Notes: generated by a model not told the origin, from the sequence alone. 47,572 nucleotides of DNA from a virus (IMGVR_UViG_3300028908_000015:1-47572), one strand, 5' to 3'. Positions 41,544-47,572 are shown, counted from the first letter of the stretch. Numbers and translations: made by a program.

Positions 41544-41553
41544 AGTGCCTTCG

Positions 41554-41582
41554 ATTGTACGGGCGTTTTTAAGGGGTGTCAA
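41554..41582 (-). promoter_or_regulatory. Main late promoter (minus strand)
   Basis: On the minus strand TTGACA (41577-41582) and TACAAT (41554-41559) are separated by exactly 17 bases, a near-consensus sigma70 promoter. Transcription would start near 41547, about 4 bases before the small terminase ATG. It drives the whole leftward arm. Confidence 0.85.
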
Positions 41583-41671
41583 GAGAGAATATAGGGGGTT
41601 GGCATGGGTAGGGGCCTTATCACCCGTCTGAGGACTTCTCCGGGCGCCTGGTGGCGATTTGCGGGGTGGTA

Positions 41672-41751
41672 TGTTAAAAGAGTTTCGAACAGCAGAATCG
41701 GTTCGAATGTTAAAAGAGTTTCGAACGGCGCGAGCGTTAAAAGAGTTTACA
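41672..41751 (-). repeat. Three operator-like repeats near the late promoter
   Basis: GTTAAAAGAGTTT occurs at 41673, 41709 and 41736. The third continues as TTTACA, and read on the other strand it is TGTAAACTCTTTTAAC, the same as the repeats at 47257-47304 apart from the three middle bases. The first two continue as TTTCGAAC. The repeats lie about 90-170 bases upstream of the late promoter. Confidence 0.75.
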
Positions 41752-41989
41752 CCGTAAAAAACGTGAAAAATTTGTGCGCGTGTCTTTTGCTGCCACCGAT
41801 GCCGCCGTTTTTCCCCGACCCACCCCTCCCTAAGTCGGACAAAAAAACTCCGATTTATTTATGATACCACGATGTGTGACGCTACAATGTGAGTGTCTGC
41901 CCGGATCGGATGGCACGGTACAAACCTTTGAGGTTGTGCCTATGATTTGCTCGATTTCACTTCGATGCGCTTGCGGTGGCGGGGCGGCG

Positions 41990-42038
41990 TGTAAACCAAA
42001 ACGTGATGTAAATCAAAACGCGATGTAAACTAAATGCC
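41990..42038 (+). repeat. Three 17-bp TGTAAA direct repeats
   Basis: Units TGTAAACCAAAACGTGA (41990), TGTAAATCAAAACGCGA (42007) and TGTAAACTAAATGCCTT (42024) follow head to tail. The unit shares its core TGTAAAC-AAAACG with the repeats after the two early promoters. Confidence 0.8.
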
Positions 42039-42099
42039 TTCCCATCGGCCTGTATATTTCTTTTTTTCGAATCTTTTTATAGAAAATAATATTTGAATA

Positions 42100-42158
42100 T
42101 GTAAACTATTTTTTACACCTTGTAAACTATTTACATGTCAACTCTTTTTTAGTTTACA
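42100..42158. repeat. Dyad TGTAAA/TTTACA sites in AT-rich DNA
   Basis: TGTAAACTATTTTTTACA (42100-42117) and TGTAAACTATTTACA (42121-42135) are inverted repeats of TGTAAA, the second with a 3-base centre; a further TTTACA half follows at 42153-42158. More single TGTAAAC copies lie at 42307 and 42326. This is the form expected of a site for a dimeric HTH protein. Confidence 0.72.
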
Positions 42159-42363
42159 CTTGTCTAGTTGTCTATACTACTTTCTATATTTTTTTTTCAT
42201 ATAAAAGAGAAATTAGAAATATACACGCACATGGGAACGCACTTACTTTACAAAACGTCTACCATTTCGCCCTATCGACGCACTCTCAGATGTTTTCAAG
42301 TGGTTTTGTAAACAAAATTTTAAAATGTAAACCCTTTAGCTAAAAATTGGGTAGTTTATGTAA

Positions 42364-42416
42364 CTAGACAACTTTGGCACTTAGCTAGACAACTTCGGCC
42401 CATGACTAGACAACTT
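42364..42416 (+). repeat. Three CTAGACAACTT repeats in 21-bp phase
   Basis: CTAGACAACTT begins at 42364, 42385 and 42406, exactly 21 bases apart, that is two turns of the helix. Two copies of the reverse form TTGTCTA(G/T) lie at 42160 and 42168. Equal face spacing points to cooperative protein binding, as in iteron origins or operators. Confidence 0.78.
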
Positions 42417-42450
42417 GTATAGTCTTTTTATATAAACTTTGCAAAAACAC

Positions 42451-42479
42451 TTGACAAACCGACCCCAACGCGCTATCTT
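42451..42479 (+). promoter_or_regulatory. Early promoter P1
   Basis: TTGACA (42451-42456), 17 bases, TATCTT (42474-42479). It is followed 3 bases later by TGTAAACAAAACGAAAGC repeats (42483-42517), which would cover the transcription start. Confidence 0.8.
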
Positions 42480-42482
42480 ACA

Positions 42483-42517
42483 TGTAAACAAAACGAAAGC
42501 TGTAAACAAAACTAAAG
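42483..42517 (+). repeat. TGTAAACAAAAC repeats at P1 start
   Basis: Two 18-bp-spaced units, TGTAAACAAAACGAAAGC (42483) and TGTAAACAAAACTAAAG (42501), with a degenerate third. They overlap the predicted start of transcription and may be repressor sites. Confidence 0.75.
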
Positions 42518-42570
42518 TAAACCAAATGCCAACCGAAATAAAAAATTAGAGGCTTTTTAAAAAAAAACAC

Positions 42571-42599
42571 TTGACAGCCTCTTTTTAATTGACTATCTT
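42571..42599 (+). promoter_or_regulatory. Early promoter P2
   Basis: TTGACA (42571-42576), 17 bases, TATCTT (42594-42599). The arrangement, including the upstream ACAC and the TGTAAAC units 3 bases downstream, is a copy of P1 shifted by 120 bases. An AGAGGCT/AGCCTCT inverted repeat surrounds its -35 box. Confidence 0.82.
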
Positions 42600-42602
42600 G
42601 CC

Positions 42603-42672
42603 TGTAAACAAAACGAAGCATGTAAACAAAACGAAGCATGTAAACAAAACGAAGCATGTAAACAAAACGAAA
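42603..42672 (+). repeat. Four 18-bp TGTAAACAAAACGAAGCA repeats
   Basis: Units start at 42603, 42621, 42639 and 42657; the first three are identical and the last runs into the ribosome binding site (GAAAGGAGACAACGAA) of the first early gene. They lie in the transcribed leader of P2. Confidence 0.88.
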
Positions 42673-42684
42673 GGAGACAACGAA

Positions 42685-43082
42685 ATGAAAAACACAGAAG
42701 ACCGCGCAAAACAAAATGCCGCTGGACAGCTTGAATCCATTAAAAACTGATTCGAGATTATAATGTAGCTCAGGAGCTCGATGAAGACGAAGACCTTGAA
42801 GCTCTGGGAGACGAAATCTGTCAGTTTCCCTTGTCCATTGAAGTCCGGTCCGACTGGCATGCTCCAGGGGGAGACACAGACCCCAGCGAATACATGATAC
42901 TGCTTTCAACGGGCGGACCGGCCGCGAGGATCATCGGAAGGCTGAACGATTATAACGAGCCTGAAACGGCCACCCTGCAATATCAAGACTGGGGTACGCC
43001 ATGGACAACATATCCCACAACCGCAGAAAATGAATACACCCTTCTGCAATTCGCAGCCTTCTTTTATTATGGAGAAGAATGA
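42685..43082 (+). CDS. Conserved small phage protein, frame broken once near 42742
   Basis: The ATG at 42685 with GGAGAC reads MKNTEDRAKQNAAGQLESIK and stops at TGA 42748-42750. The next frame continues without a break as LIRDYNVAQELDEDEDLEAL, then EVRSDWHAPGGDTDPSEYMI, LLSTGGPAARIIGRL, LQYQDWGTPWTTYPTT and ends FFYYGEE. One extra A in the A5 run at 42742-42746 (or -1 slippage) joins both parts into a ~132-residue protein of a kind often seen in phages (CILLSTGGPAVRIxG...LQYQDWGTPWTEY), role unknown. First gene of the early operon. The break may be an error in a homopolymer or a real mutation. Confidence 0.78.
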
Positions 43083-43309
43083 TCATGGATTTTACAACCA
43101 TACCACAGTCTGCTCTATGGACAGCCCTTATCCACGAAGCTATCAGCTATGGTATTAAGGGAGCGCTGACAGCAGGGGCGTTCACATGCCCCTTGCTATT
43201 CTTCAATCGCTTCAAGCTCTGGACAAACATCATGGCTTGGGGATTTGAAATAGCGTCACTCGGCTATATCGGCATTGTCCTTATAGGCGCGGCAGCATTG
43301 GCAAGCTAA
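43079..43309 (+). CDS. Small membrane protein
   Basis: A 76-residue protein with two likely membrane spans (about 26-42 and 51-73, ending GIVLIGAAALAS). It overlaps the preceding TGA at its ATG. Part of the early operon; role unknown. Confidence 0.72.
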   Translation: MIMDFTTIPQSALWTALIHEAISYGIKGALTAGAFTCPLLFFNRFKLWTNIMAWGFEIASLGYIGIVLIGAAALAS

Positions 43310-43344
43310 CAATCGCAAACAAACCACGAAAGGAGACAAGACAA

Positions 43345-43629
43345 ATGACCACAAAAGAAGACATCCGTAAAGAATGTGAAGAAGCCGTTTCCAGGCCTGG
43401 AAAGTTTGAAGGGGAACATATCTATACACCGTATTTTTATGACGTCATACTAAATGGAGAACGGGAGATATTAGAGGAAAATATCACCACGATCGAAATC
43501 GAGCCGGAAGACCGGGAAATCTTTCCAGAAATCCCTTCCGATGCTACGCGTATCATTCTGGCGGAATCAGAGCAGGGTTTTGTACACTGCGAAACTGTTG
43601 ACGACAACTTTACACTATACCTTCATTAA
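43345..43629 (+). CDS. Hypothetical acidic early protein
   Basis: A 94-residue protein rich in Glu and Ile (EILEENITTIEIEPEDREIF), starting MTTKEDIRKECEEAVSRPGK. Its leader GAAAGGAGACAAG closely copies that of the first early gene. No family is recognised. Confidence 0.75.
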   Translation: MTTKEDIRKECEEAVSRPGKFEGEHIYTPYFYDVILNGEREILEENITTIEIEPEDREIFPEIPSDATRIILAESEQGFVHCETVDDNFTLYLH

Positions 43630-43668
43630 ACACTTTATAGCGACAAGCTACTTGGGAGGACTAAAACG

Positions 43669-43848
43669 ATGGAGGCTGCCACTAAAGAAGCACTACTGCA
43701 AGCCGGTGGCATAGCGCTGATAGTCGTACCACCGGCTCTGATCGGAACGTTCCTGAACGAAACCTGCGGGTTCCTGTTCGGCTTGGTGTGGCTGCCGCTG
43801 GTGTTCCTGGCGGCCGGGGGAAATAGTGCCGGGAAATTCCGAGCTTGA
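43669..43848 (+). CDS. Small hydrophobic protein, last of early operon
   Basis: A 59-residue protein starting MEAATKEALLQAGGIALIVV with two hydrophobic stretches (about 12-28 and 35-50) and a basic end GKFRA. GGGAGG precedes the ATG. A bidirectional terminator follows 15 bases after its stop. Role unknown; membrane location likely. Confidence 0.72.
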   Translation: MEAATKEALLQAGGIALIVVPPALIGTFLNETCGFLFGLVWLPLVFLAAGGNSAGKFRA

Positions 43849-43862
43849 CAGAGAATAAAAAA

Positions 43863-43905
43863 ACGGCTACTCTTCAAAAACCGTGTGAAGGGTAGCCGTC
43901 TTTTT
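43863..43905. terminator. Strong Rho-independent terminator
   Basis: A 13-bp stem with one G-T pair (ACGGCTACTCTTC 43863-43875, GAAGGGTAGCCGT 43887-43899), an 11-base loop and CTTTTTC after it. A run of A lies before it, so it can work on both strands. It ends the early operon before the primase-helicase gene. Confidence 0.93.
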
Positions 43906-43965
43906 CATCGGCCGTTACCAGCGACCGCCTGACCGGGTTAACGGCCACAACATATAGGGGAAAAA

Positions 43966-46920
43966 ATGCAAAGTCAAGTCCAATCTGCCCGGTCGGGTAG
44001 GCAAGACCCCTTTTCTTTAACTTTTTTACAGCCCACGCAGCGCTGGGCCACAACCGCTAAAACCTACAGCTCGCCGACACCTGAAGGACTTCAAGCCGGG
44101 TACCAGCTATCCAAATATTTTACCTGGGAGCGGATCAAGTTTGAAAGCCTCCAAGAGTTTGCGATCACCCTCACCCAGCTAAATCGTCATATAGCTATAT
44201 ATGGCGTGCCACATCCCACCTTGCCCCTTCTGTCCAACACAGCCGCCCGGACCACAGACAACTTTCCATACCCTGACGACCAAATCTTGCACGTGTTCGA
44301 TCTTGACGCCTGGCCCATACCAAAAGACGCCCGGGACCTGATCAAGCCTTCTCTGACCGATCCGCAGTCCATGGCGCAGCTTGTAAGACACCTATTGACA
44401 ACTGAAGGCTTCACGTACCTGTCAAACGCGGACCTGGTGATCGTGCTGACATCGAGCCAATGGACGCTGGAGAAGCTAAACTGCCACGTCTATGCTGTGT
44501 TTGACGCGCCTGTCCGTGTTGAGACCTTGCGAGAGTATGCCACGGCCCTGAGGAAGGTGGCCGGGCGGACCGTGATCGATCCAGCCATCTACAAGTCCGT
44601 GCAGCCGCAGTATTTCAATGCACCGGTCTGTCAGGGCTTCGAAGACCCCTTGCAAGGCAAGCGTGTGATCTATTCGCCGGGGCAGGAGGGCATGGTAAGT
44701 GCCGAGGCATTCCAGCAAGATTATGGACGGGTGTTGAAACTCGCAGGCTGGGAGCCGGGGCAGCGGTCAAACATCTTACCGCCCATAGCGGACACCTGGG
44801 CTGGAACACTGCAGCGATTCGTTGGACCGCACGGAATAAACGAGCCATCTTACCGGGCGGCCGCGCAGCTTGTGCAGTCCATCGGCGCCGAGAACGTCCG
44901 AGCCAACCTGGACCACTACGCAAAGAAGATGCACGATATTGTCTGGGAGCGGCTGCTTGACCCCGCGAACAAGTCAAGCCGGGGCGGACCGAAAGACAAG
45001 CAGACTTACACCGTGGCGCGGTTCAAACAGTACCTACAATCGGCGCTGCAAAAGAATTTTGGCTCAGAAGTGGATCAGCGGATTGCCCGGGTGCAGAAAG
45101 CCCTTGATAAGGCGCTCCAGGATCGCTCCCTTGCGCCACTCACTGATGCAGACACCGTGCAGGCCATGGTGGAGCTCGAAAGCCGGTGGTACAGCCGATG
45201 GCTGCCGGTAAGGCAGACCATCATCGACAGCGGGCTGATCAAGAGCCGGGAGCTTGGGCGGTTGATGAAGACCGTTTCCACCCAGGCGCAGCTTGAAGGG
45301 CCGGTGGACGCCCTGCCGCCCGTTAATGGTGATAACGCCAATGCAATAGAAAACGCGCTGATCGAAGCTATCCTGAGCCAGTACGAGAAGATCCAGGACC
45401 ACCACGGAAGCAAGTATCTGTCTGTGGCAGGTAACGGTGACGGCGGGTACAAGCTAAACCGGGTGTCCGGTGACCTGGTGAACCTGCTATATGCCCGAGG
45501 GCTTGCGCTGTCCGGGGGATCGGTCAGCCCCTTGTTCGGCAAAAAAGCGCTGTCCAAGCTGATCGGCGATGAGATGGCTGCAGTGGATTCAATCTTTCAG
45601 CCGTGTCTGATCGGCACTCGCGTTGTGACCGAGGGGGAGCTCCCCGGGGATCCGGTGTGGTGGAACTTGTCCAGGCAGGCTGACGGTGTGTACCGCTCGC
45701 TTCGCATTGACCCAGATAGCGTATCAATCCTAAAGCATGTTGAGAGCCGTCCCCGGTGGTTCGCGGGAACGGTGCCGCTGATCATTGCAACAGAGGAGCA
45801 GATCCAGAAACGGTTCGGGTCCCAGCCGGACCTTACGCGGTACCTGCTGGAGAAGTTCAAATATTTTTTCTCATTGAACACCGAGGAAGCCGTCAAGATG
45901 CTGACCTGGGCGGCCGCTGCCATGACCGGAAAGGGAGTGAGCTATCTGCTGGAGATCGTGGGCACACCGTCTTCCGGGAAATCAACAGCGGCGGACCTTC
46001 TAAAGGACCTCACCGATCCGTCACCGGCACAACTCGGAAGTGGCGGAGACCGGACAGCGTTTCACGGAGTGTCATCGGATTTTATCGCGGACATCGAGTC
46101 CCGGTGGGTGACGATCATCGACAACATATCGAGTCTCACGAAAAAAGAGCAGGACCTGCTGTGCCAGGTCGCCACCGGTTTGCGGCACAACGAACGGATC
46201 CTGTACACCCAGTCCCAGATGCAGCGGGTGATCAAGCGGCCGTTGATTTTCACGTGCCTGGCTCCCGTGGTGACCCGGCCGGATCTGTCGTCCCGAGTGC
46301 TCACCGTTACCATGAGCGAGGCCCCCTTCCGGCCGGAGTACATTAAGGAATGGGGCGAAGAAAAGCCGTTCATGGTGGCCGCCCTGGCACAGTTGGTCTC
46401 CAGATCACTCCGGTACCTGTCCGGGATCAAAAAAAAGCCCAAGCATATTCCGCATCGGGACGTGTACACTTCGTGCGTGTACTCAGCGATCCAAGGCACA
46501 GAAGAAGTTGACTTCAGCTTCATGGAGGCGATCAGACAACGGGAAGCTGTTGAATATCAGTATGATGTAGGGTTCGTAGGCATACTGTGCCGATATCTTG
46601 AAAGCGAATACGATCCAAATGAGCCGCTATCTTTTAGCACCAGGGGGCTGCATCACCGTTTACAAAACTGGGTCCAGGACCACATAGGCGATACCATCAA
46701 CGGCCGCTTGATTGAGCCATCCATGCTCCCAAGGACAGGCCGGGGAATGGGATGGGAAGTGGCAAAATACATCCACGTAATAAGCCGTTTGATCCCCTGG
46801 GAATACGATCACGTCGAAAGCTCAAACAACGGAAAACGCTACATATTCAAGCCAAAGAAAAAAAGTTTACAAAAAGACAAAAAAACTGTTGACACACCAG
46901 ATATAAACTGTTATCTTTAA
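43966..46920 (+). CDS. AEP-type primase fused to SF3 (D5-like) helicase
   Basis: A 984-residue replication initiator/primase. The archaeo-eukaryotic-type primase core is visible: D112 and D114 in HVFDLDAW, H174 in LNCHVYAVFD and D205 in VIDPAIYKSV followed by QPQYFNAP. A middle helical region follows. The helicase part has Walker A GTPSSGKST at 666-674, Walker B VTIIDN near 715-720, a sensor-like NERILYTQSQMQ and an arginine-finger region (SRVLTVTMSE). It primes and unwinds DNA for the family A polymerase at the other end of the same strand. GGGG lies before the ATG. It replaces the VapE-type helicase usual in the DUF2800 gene cluster. Confidence 0.92.
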   Translation: MQSQVQSARSGRQDPFSLTFLQPTQRWATTAKTYSSPTPEGLQAGYQLSKYFTWERIKFESLQEFAITLTQLNRHIAIYGVPHPTLPLLSNTAARTTDNFPYPDDQILHVFDLDAWPIPKDARDLIKPSLTDPQSMAQLVRHLLTTEGFTYLSNADLVIVLTSSQWTLEKLNCHVYAVFDAPVRVETLREYATALRKVAGRTVIDPAIYKSVQPQYFNAPVCQGFEDPLQGKRVIYSPGQEGMVSAEAFQQDYGRVLKLAGWEPGQRSNILPPIADTWAGTLQRFVGPHGINEPSYRAAAQLVQSIGAENVRANLDHYAKKMHDIVWERLLDPANKSSRGGPKDKQTYTVARFKQYLQSALQKNFGSEVDQRIARVQKALDKALQDRSLAPLTDADTVQAMVELESRWYSRWLPVRQTIIDSGLIKSRELGRLMKTVSTQAQLEGPVDALPPVNGDNANAIENALIEAILSQYEKIQDHHGSKYLSVAGNGDGGYKLNRVSGDLVNLLYARGLALSGGSVSPLFGKKALSKLIGDEMAAVDSIFQPCLIGTRVVTEGELPGDPVWWNLSRQADGVYRSLRIDPDSVSILKHVESRPRWFAGTVPLIIATEEQIQKRFGSQPDLTRYLLEKFKYFFSLNTEEAVKMLTWAAAAMTGKGVSYLLEIVGTPSSGKSTAADLLKDLTDPSPAQLGSGGDRTAFHGVSSDFIADIESRWVTIIDNISSLTKKEQDLLCQVATGLRHNERILYTQSQMQRVIKRPLIFTCLAPVVTRPDLSSRVLTVTMSEAPFRPEYIKEWGEEKPFMVAALAQLVSRSLRYLSGIKKKPKHIPHRDVYTSCVYSAIQGTEEVDFSFMEAIRQREAVEYQYDVGFVGILCRYLESEYDPNEPLSFSTRGLHHRLQNWVQDHIGDTINGRLIEPSMLPRTGRGMGWEVAKYIHVISRLIPWEYDHVESSNNGKRYIFKPKKKSLQKDKKTVDTPDINCYL
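46889..46917 (+). promoter_or_regulatory. Promoter P3
   Basis: TTGACA (46889-46894), 17 bases, TATCTT (46912-46917), the same pair of boxes and spacing as P1 and P2. It lies inside the last codons of the primase-helicase gene and reads toward the Cro-like gene and the junction gene. A GTTTACA half-site (46865-46871) lies 18 bases upstream of its -35 box. Confidence 0.82.
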
Positions 46921-46967
46921 CCACAACAACGCAGAAAAACTATCAACGAAAGGAGGTGAAAACTCGT

Positions 46968-47261
46968 ATGACTGATACTCCACGGGCGGCAAACGCCGCT
47001 GCACTCCGGTTTAAAAGCTTTATCGAAAAGCACCCGCCGGGGATAGCGGCGTTCGCTCAAAGGATCGGAACCACCAGGCAAGCAGTTTACAACTATGCCG
47101 AAGGTAAACAGTTTCCAACCTTGGAAAGAGCGTACCTCATCGAGCAGGCCACGGATGGTTACGTGACCATGCAGCAATGGGGGCAAGCCAAGTTGGAAAA
47201 CAAAAAAAGCGTCAAGAGAAAGCGTAAACAGAAACCGAACAAACTGGATGACATCTTGTAA
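46968..47261 (+). CDS. Cro/YdaS-like HTH protein
   Basis: A 97-residue protein with a lambda-Cro/YdaS-type helix-turn-helix (IAAFAQRIGTTRQAVYNYAE, then GKQFPTLERAYLIEQATDGY and VTMQQW) and a long basic tail (KKSVKRKRKQKPNK) ending KLDDIL. An AAAGGAGGT site precedes the ATG at 46968; an in-frame GTG at 46956 overlaps that site. Its gene is followed immediately by three operator-like repeats. It is the best candidate for the protein that binds the TGTAAA-type repeats. The end KLDDIL belongs to the shared tail family. Confidence 0.85.
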   Translation: MTDTPRAANAAALRFKSFIEKHPPGIAAFAQRIGTTRQAVYNYAEGKQFPTLERAYLIEQATDGYVTMQQWGQAKLENKKSVKRKRKQKPNKLDDIL

Positions 47262-47304
47262 AGCGTTTTAACTGTAAAGCGTTTTAACTGTAAACTGTTT
47301 TTAG
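47257..47304 (+). repeat. Three 16-bp TGTAAAnnnTTTTAAC repeats
   Basis: TGTAAAGCGTTTTAAC occurs twice exactly (47257-47272, 47273-47288) and once as TGTAAACTGTTTTTAG (47289-47304), head to tail. The first overlaps the stop of the Cro-like gene. The third repeat at 41736-41751 is the same site on the other strand. Confidence 0.88.
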
Positions 47305-47320
47305 AAAAGGAGTAAAGCAA

Positions 47321-47572
47321 ATGGAAATTCGTTTCGACATCAGCAAGAAAAAAGAGGCCGAAGCCGTGGCAAGCATGATTGCCGCTCTTTATCAGATCAA
47401 AACCGTTTCCCCTGCCCCGGCGCCCGCCGCTAAGGAAGCTCCGGCCGCTAAGGAAGCTCCGGCCGCTAAGGAAGCTCCGGCCGCTAAGGAAGCTCCGGCC
47501 GCTAAGGAAGCTCCGGCCGCTAAGGAAGCTCCGGCCGCTAAGGAAGCTCCGGCCCCCGCCGCAACGGAGGTC
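47321..47572 (+). CDS. Junction-spanning AKEAPA-repeat protein, N-terminal part
   Basis: The gene starts with AAAAGGAGT before the ATG at 47321 and reads MEIRFDISKKKEAEAVASMI, then AALYQIKTVSPAPAPAAKE and six exact AKEAPA-type repeats before running off the end of the window. It continues at base 2. The N-terminal ~30 residues look like a short beta-helix unit of a small phage protein; the middle is a flexible Ala/Pro/Lys/Glu linker. Repeat copies are identical at DNA level, so the number probably varies between phage copies. Confidence 0.82.
   Translation, partial: MEIRFDISKKKEAEAVASMIAALYQIKTVSPAPAPAAKEAPAAKEAPAAKEAPAAKEAPAAKEAPAAKEAPAAKEAPAPAATEV
47438..47545 (+). repeat. Six exact 18-bp minisatellite units
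   Basis: GCTCCGGCCGCTAAGGAA is repeated six times without change (47438-47545); five more copies stand at 2-91. Lack of any third-position change shows recent expansion or frequent homogenisation. Confidence 0.93.
47455..47572. repeat. Terminal redundancy, right copy
   Basis: This matches bases 1-118 with a single difference at 47554. See the left copy for meaning. Confidence 0.85.

Larger units (their letters stand above)
41583..42684. other. Control region and candidate replication origin, no gene
   Basis: No convincing gene lies here. From left to right it holds three GTTAAAAGAGTTT repeats, a GC-rich stretch with a weak hairpin near 41830-41860, three TGTAAA direct repeats (41990-42038), a very AT-rich stretch (about 42041-42240), three CTAGACAACTT direct repeats 21 bases apart (42364-42416), and two promoters each followed by TGTAAAC repeats. 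The two transcription arms diverge from its ends. Iterons next to AT-rich DNA between divergent arms are what a phage origin looks like; this is inference. Confidence 0.7.

Noticed and set aside
41690-41730. tRNA T-arm look-alike (GGTTCGAAT)
   Set aside because: No acceptor, D or anticodon arm can be formed around it; it is part of the GTTTCGAAC repeats.
41830-41862. Terminator near 41.85 kb
   Set aside because: The stem AGTCGGA/TCCGATT has only 7 pairs with a wobble, and the following bases are not a true U-run; no gene ends nearby.
41604-41864. 86-codon + strand reading frame (MGRGLITRLRTSPG)
   Set aside because: No ribosome binding site, and its sequence is only the translation of the GTTAAAAGAGTTT repeats (VKRVSN) and a GC-rich stretch.
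42483-42672. CRISPR or tandem satellite in the control region
   Set aside because: Units are 17-18 bp with no variable spacers and sit at promoter starts; operator or iteron repeats fit better.
42742-42750. Programmed -1 frameshift in the first early gene
   Set aside because: The slip site T-AAA-AAC does not allow full re-pairing and no clear downstream pseudoknot was seen; a lost A is simpler.
42478-42909. 143-codon minus-strand reading frame
   Set aside because: It translates the TGTAAACAAAACG repeats (RFVYML repeated) and promoters in reverse; no protein-like content.
1-47572. Temperate life style with integrase and attachment site
   Set aside because: No integrase, transposase or CI repressor is visible; only a Cro/YdaS-like and a MerR-like HTH protein.

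Overview
The window is a tailed-phage genome of podovirus type, essentially complete. The last ~118 bases (47455-47572) repeat the first 118 with one base difference (T at 100, C at 47554), and one gene runs off the right end and resumes at the left end, so the molecule closes to a circle (or a permuted linear form) of about 47.45 kb. There is no integrase, phage RNA polymerase, tRNA or rRNA. Consensus sigma70-type promoters, lipobox and Sec signal peptides, and an M15-type endolysin suggest a Gram-negative bacterial host read by host RNA polymerase; the host cannot be named from sequence.

Layout. A non-coding control region lies at 41.58-42.68 kb. To its right (+ strand) two similar promoters drive small early genes (42685-43848), a strong terminator follows, then a primase-helicase (43966-46920), a third promoter, a Cro/YdaS-like protein and the junction gene with AKEAPA repeats. 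The same strand continues from the left end: DUF2800 nuclease, DUF2815 ssDNA-binding-like protein, family A DNA polymerase, SNF2-like helicase, VRR-NUC nuclease, then an AT-rich run of about a dozen small genes to 9155. To the left of the control region everything is on the minus strand, 41543 down to 9191: small terminase, HTH protein, DNA methyltransferase, large terminase, GNAT-like protein, three Gly-start proteins, portal, Bbp19-like, scaffold, major capsid, two Bbp16-like cement proteins, tail adaptor and nozzle, three ejection proteins, tail fibre, then a lysis cassette flanked by two sets of Sec-exported beta-rich proteins. The two arms converge on a hairpin at 9164-9192. The morphogenesis set most resembles Bordetella phage BPP-1-type podoviruses with T7-like tail and ejection parts.

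Most unusual points. Five unrelated proteins (DUF2800, DUF2815, methyltransferase, small terminase, Cro-like) end in nearly the same acidic-hydrophobic tail (NIEDLI, NIEDVF, NIEDLI, DIEDIL, KLDDIL), written with different codons. The control region carries several arrays of TGTAAA-type repeats and a 21-bp-phased CTAGACAACTT array beside AT-rich DNA, a candidate origin/operator. Tail-fibre-like modules sit behind Sec signal peptides in two duplicated cassettes. Four genes are interrupted: the endolysin by a UGA where the family has Cys, the large terminase and an early gene by single frameshifts, and a small HTH-like gene by a UGA. The genes split cleanly into a replication/early arm and a packaging/virion/lysis arm.
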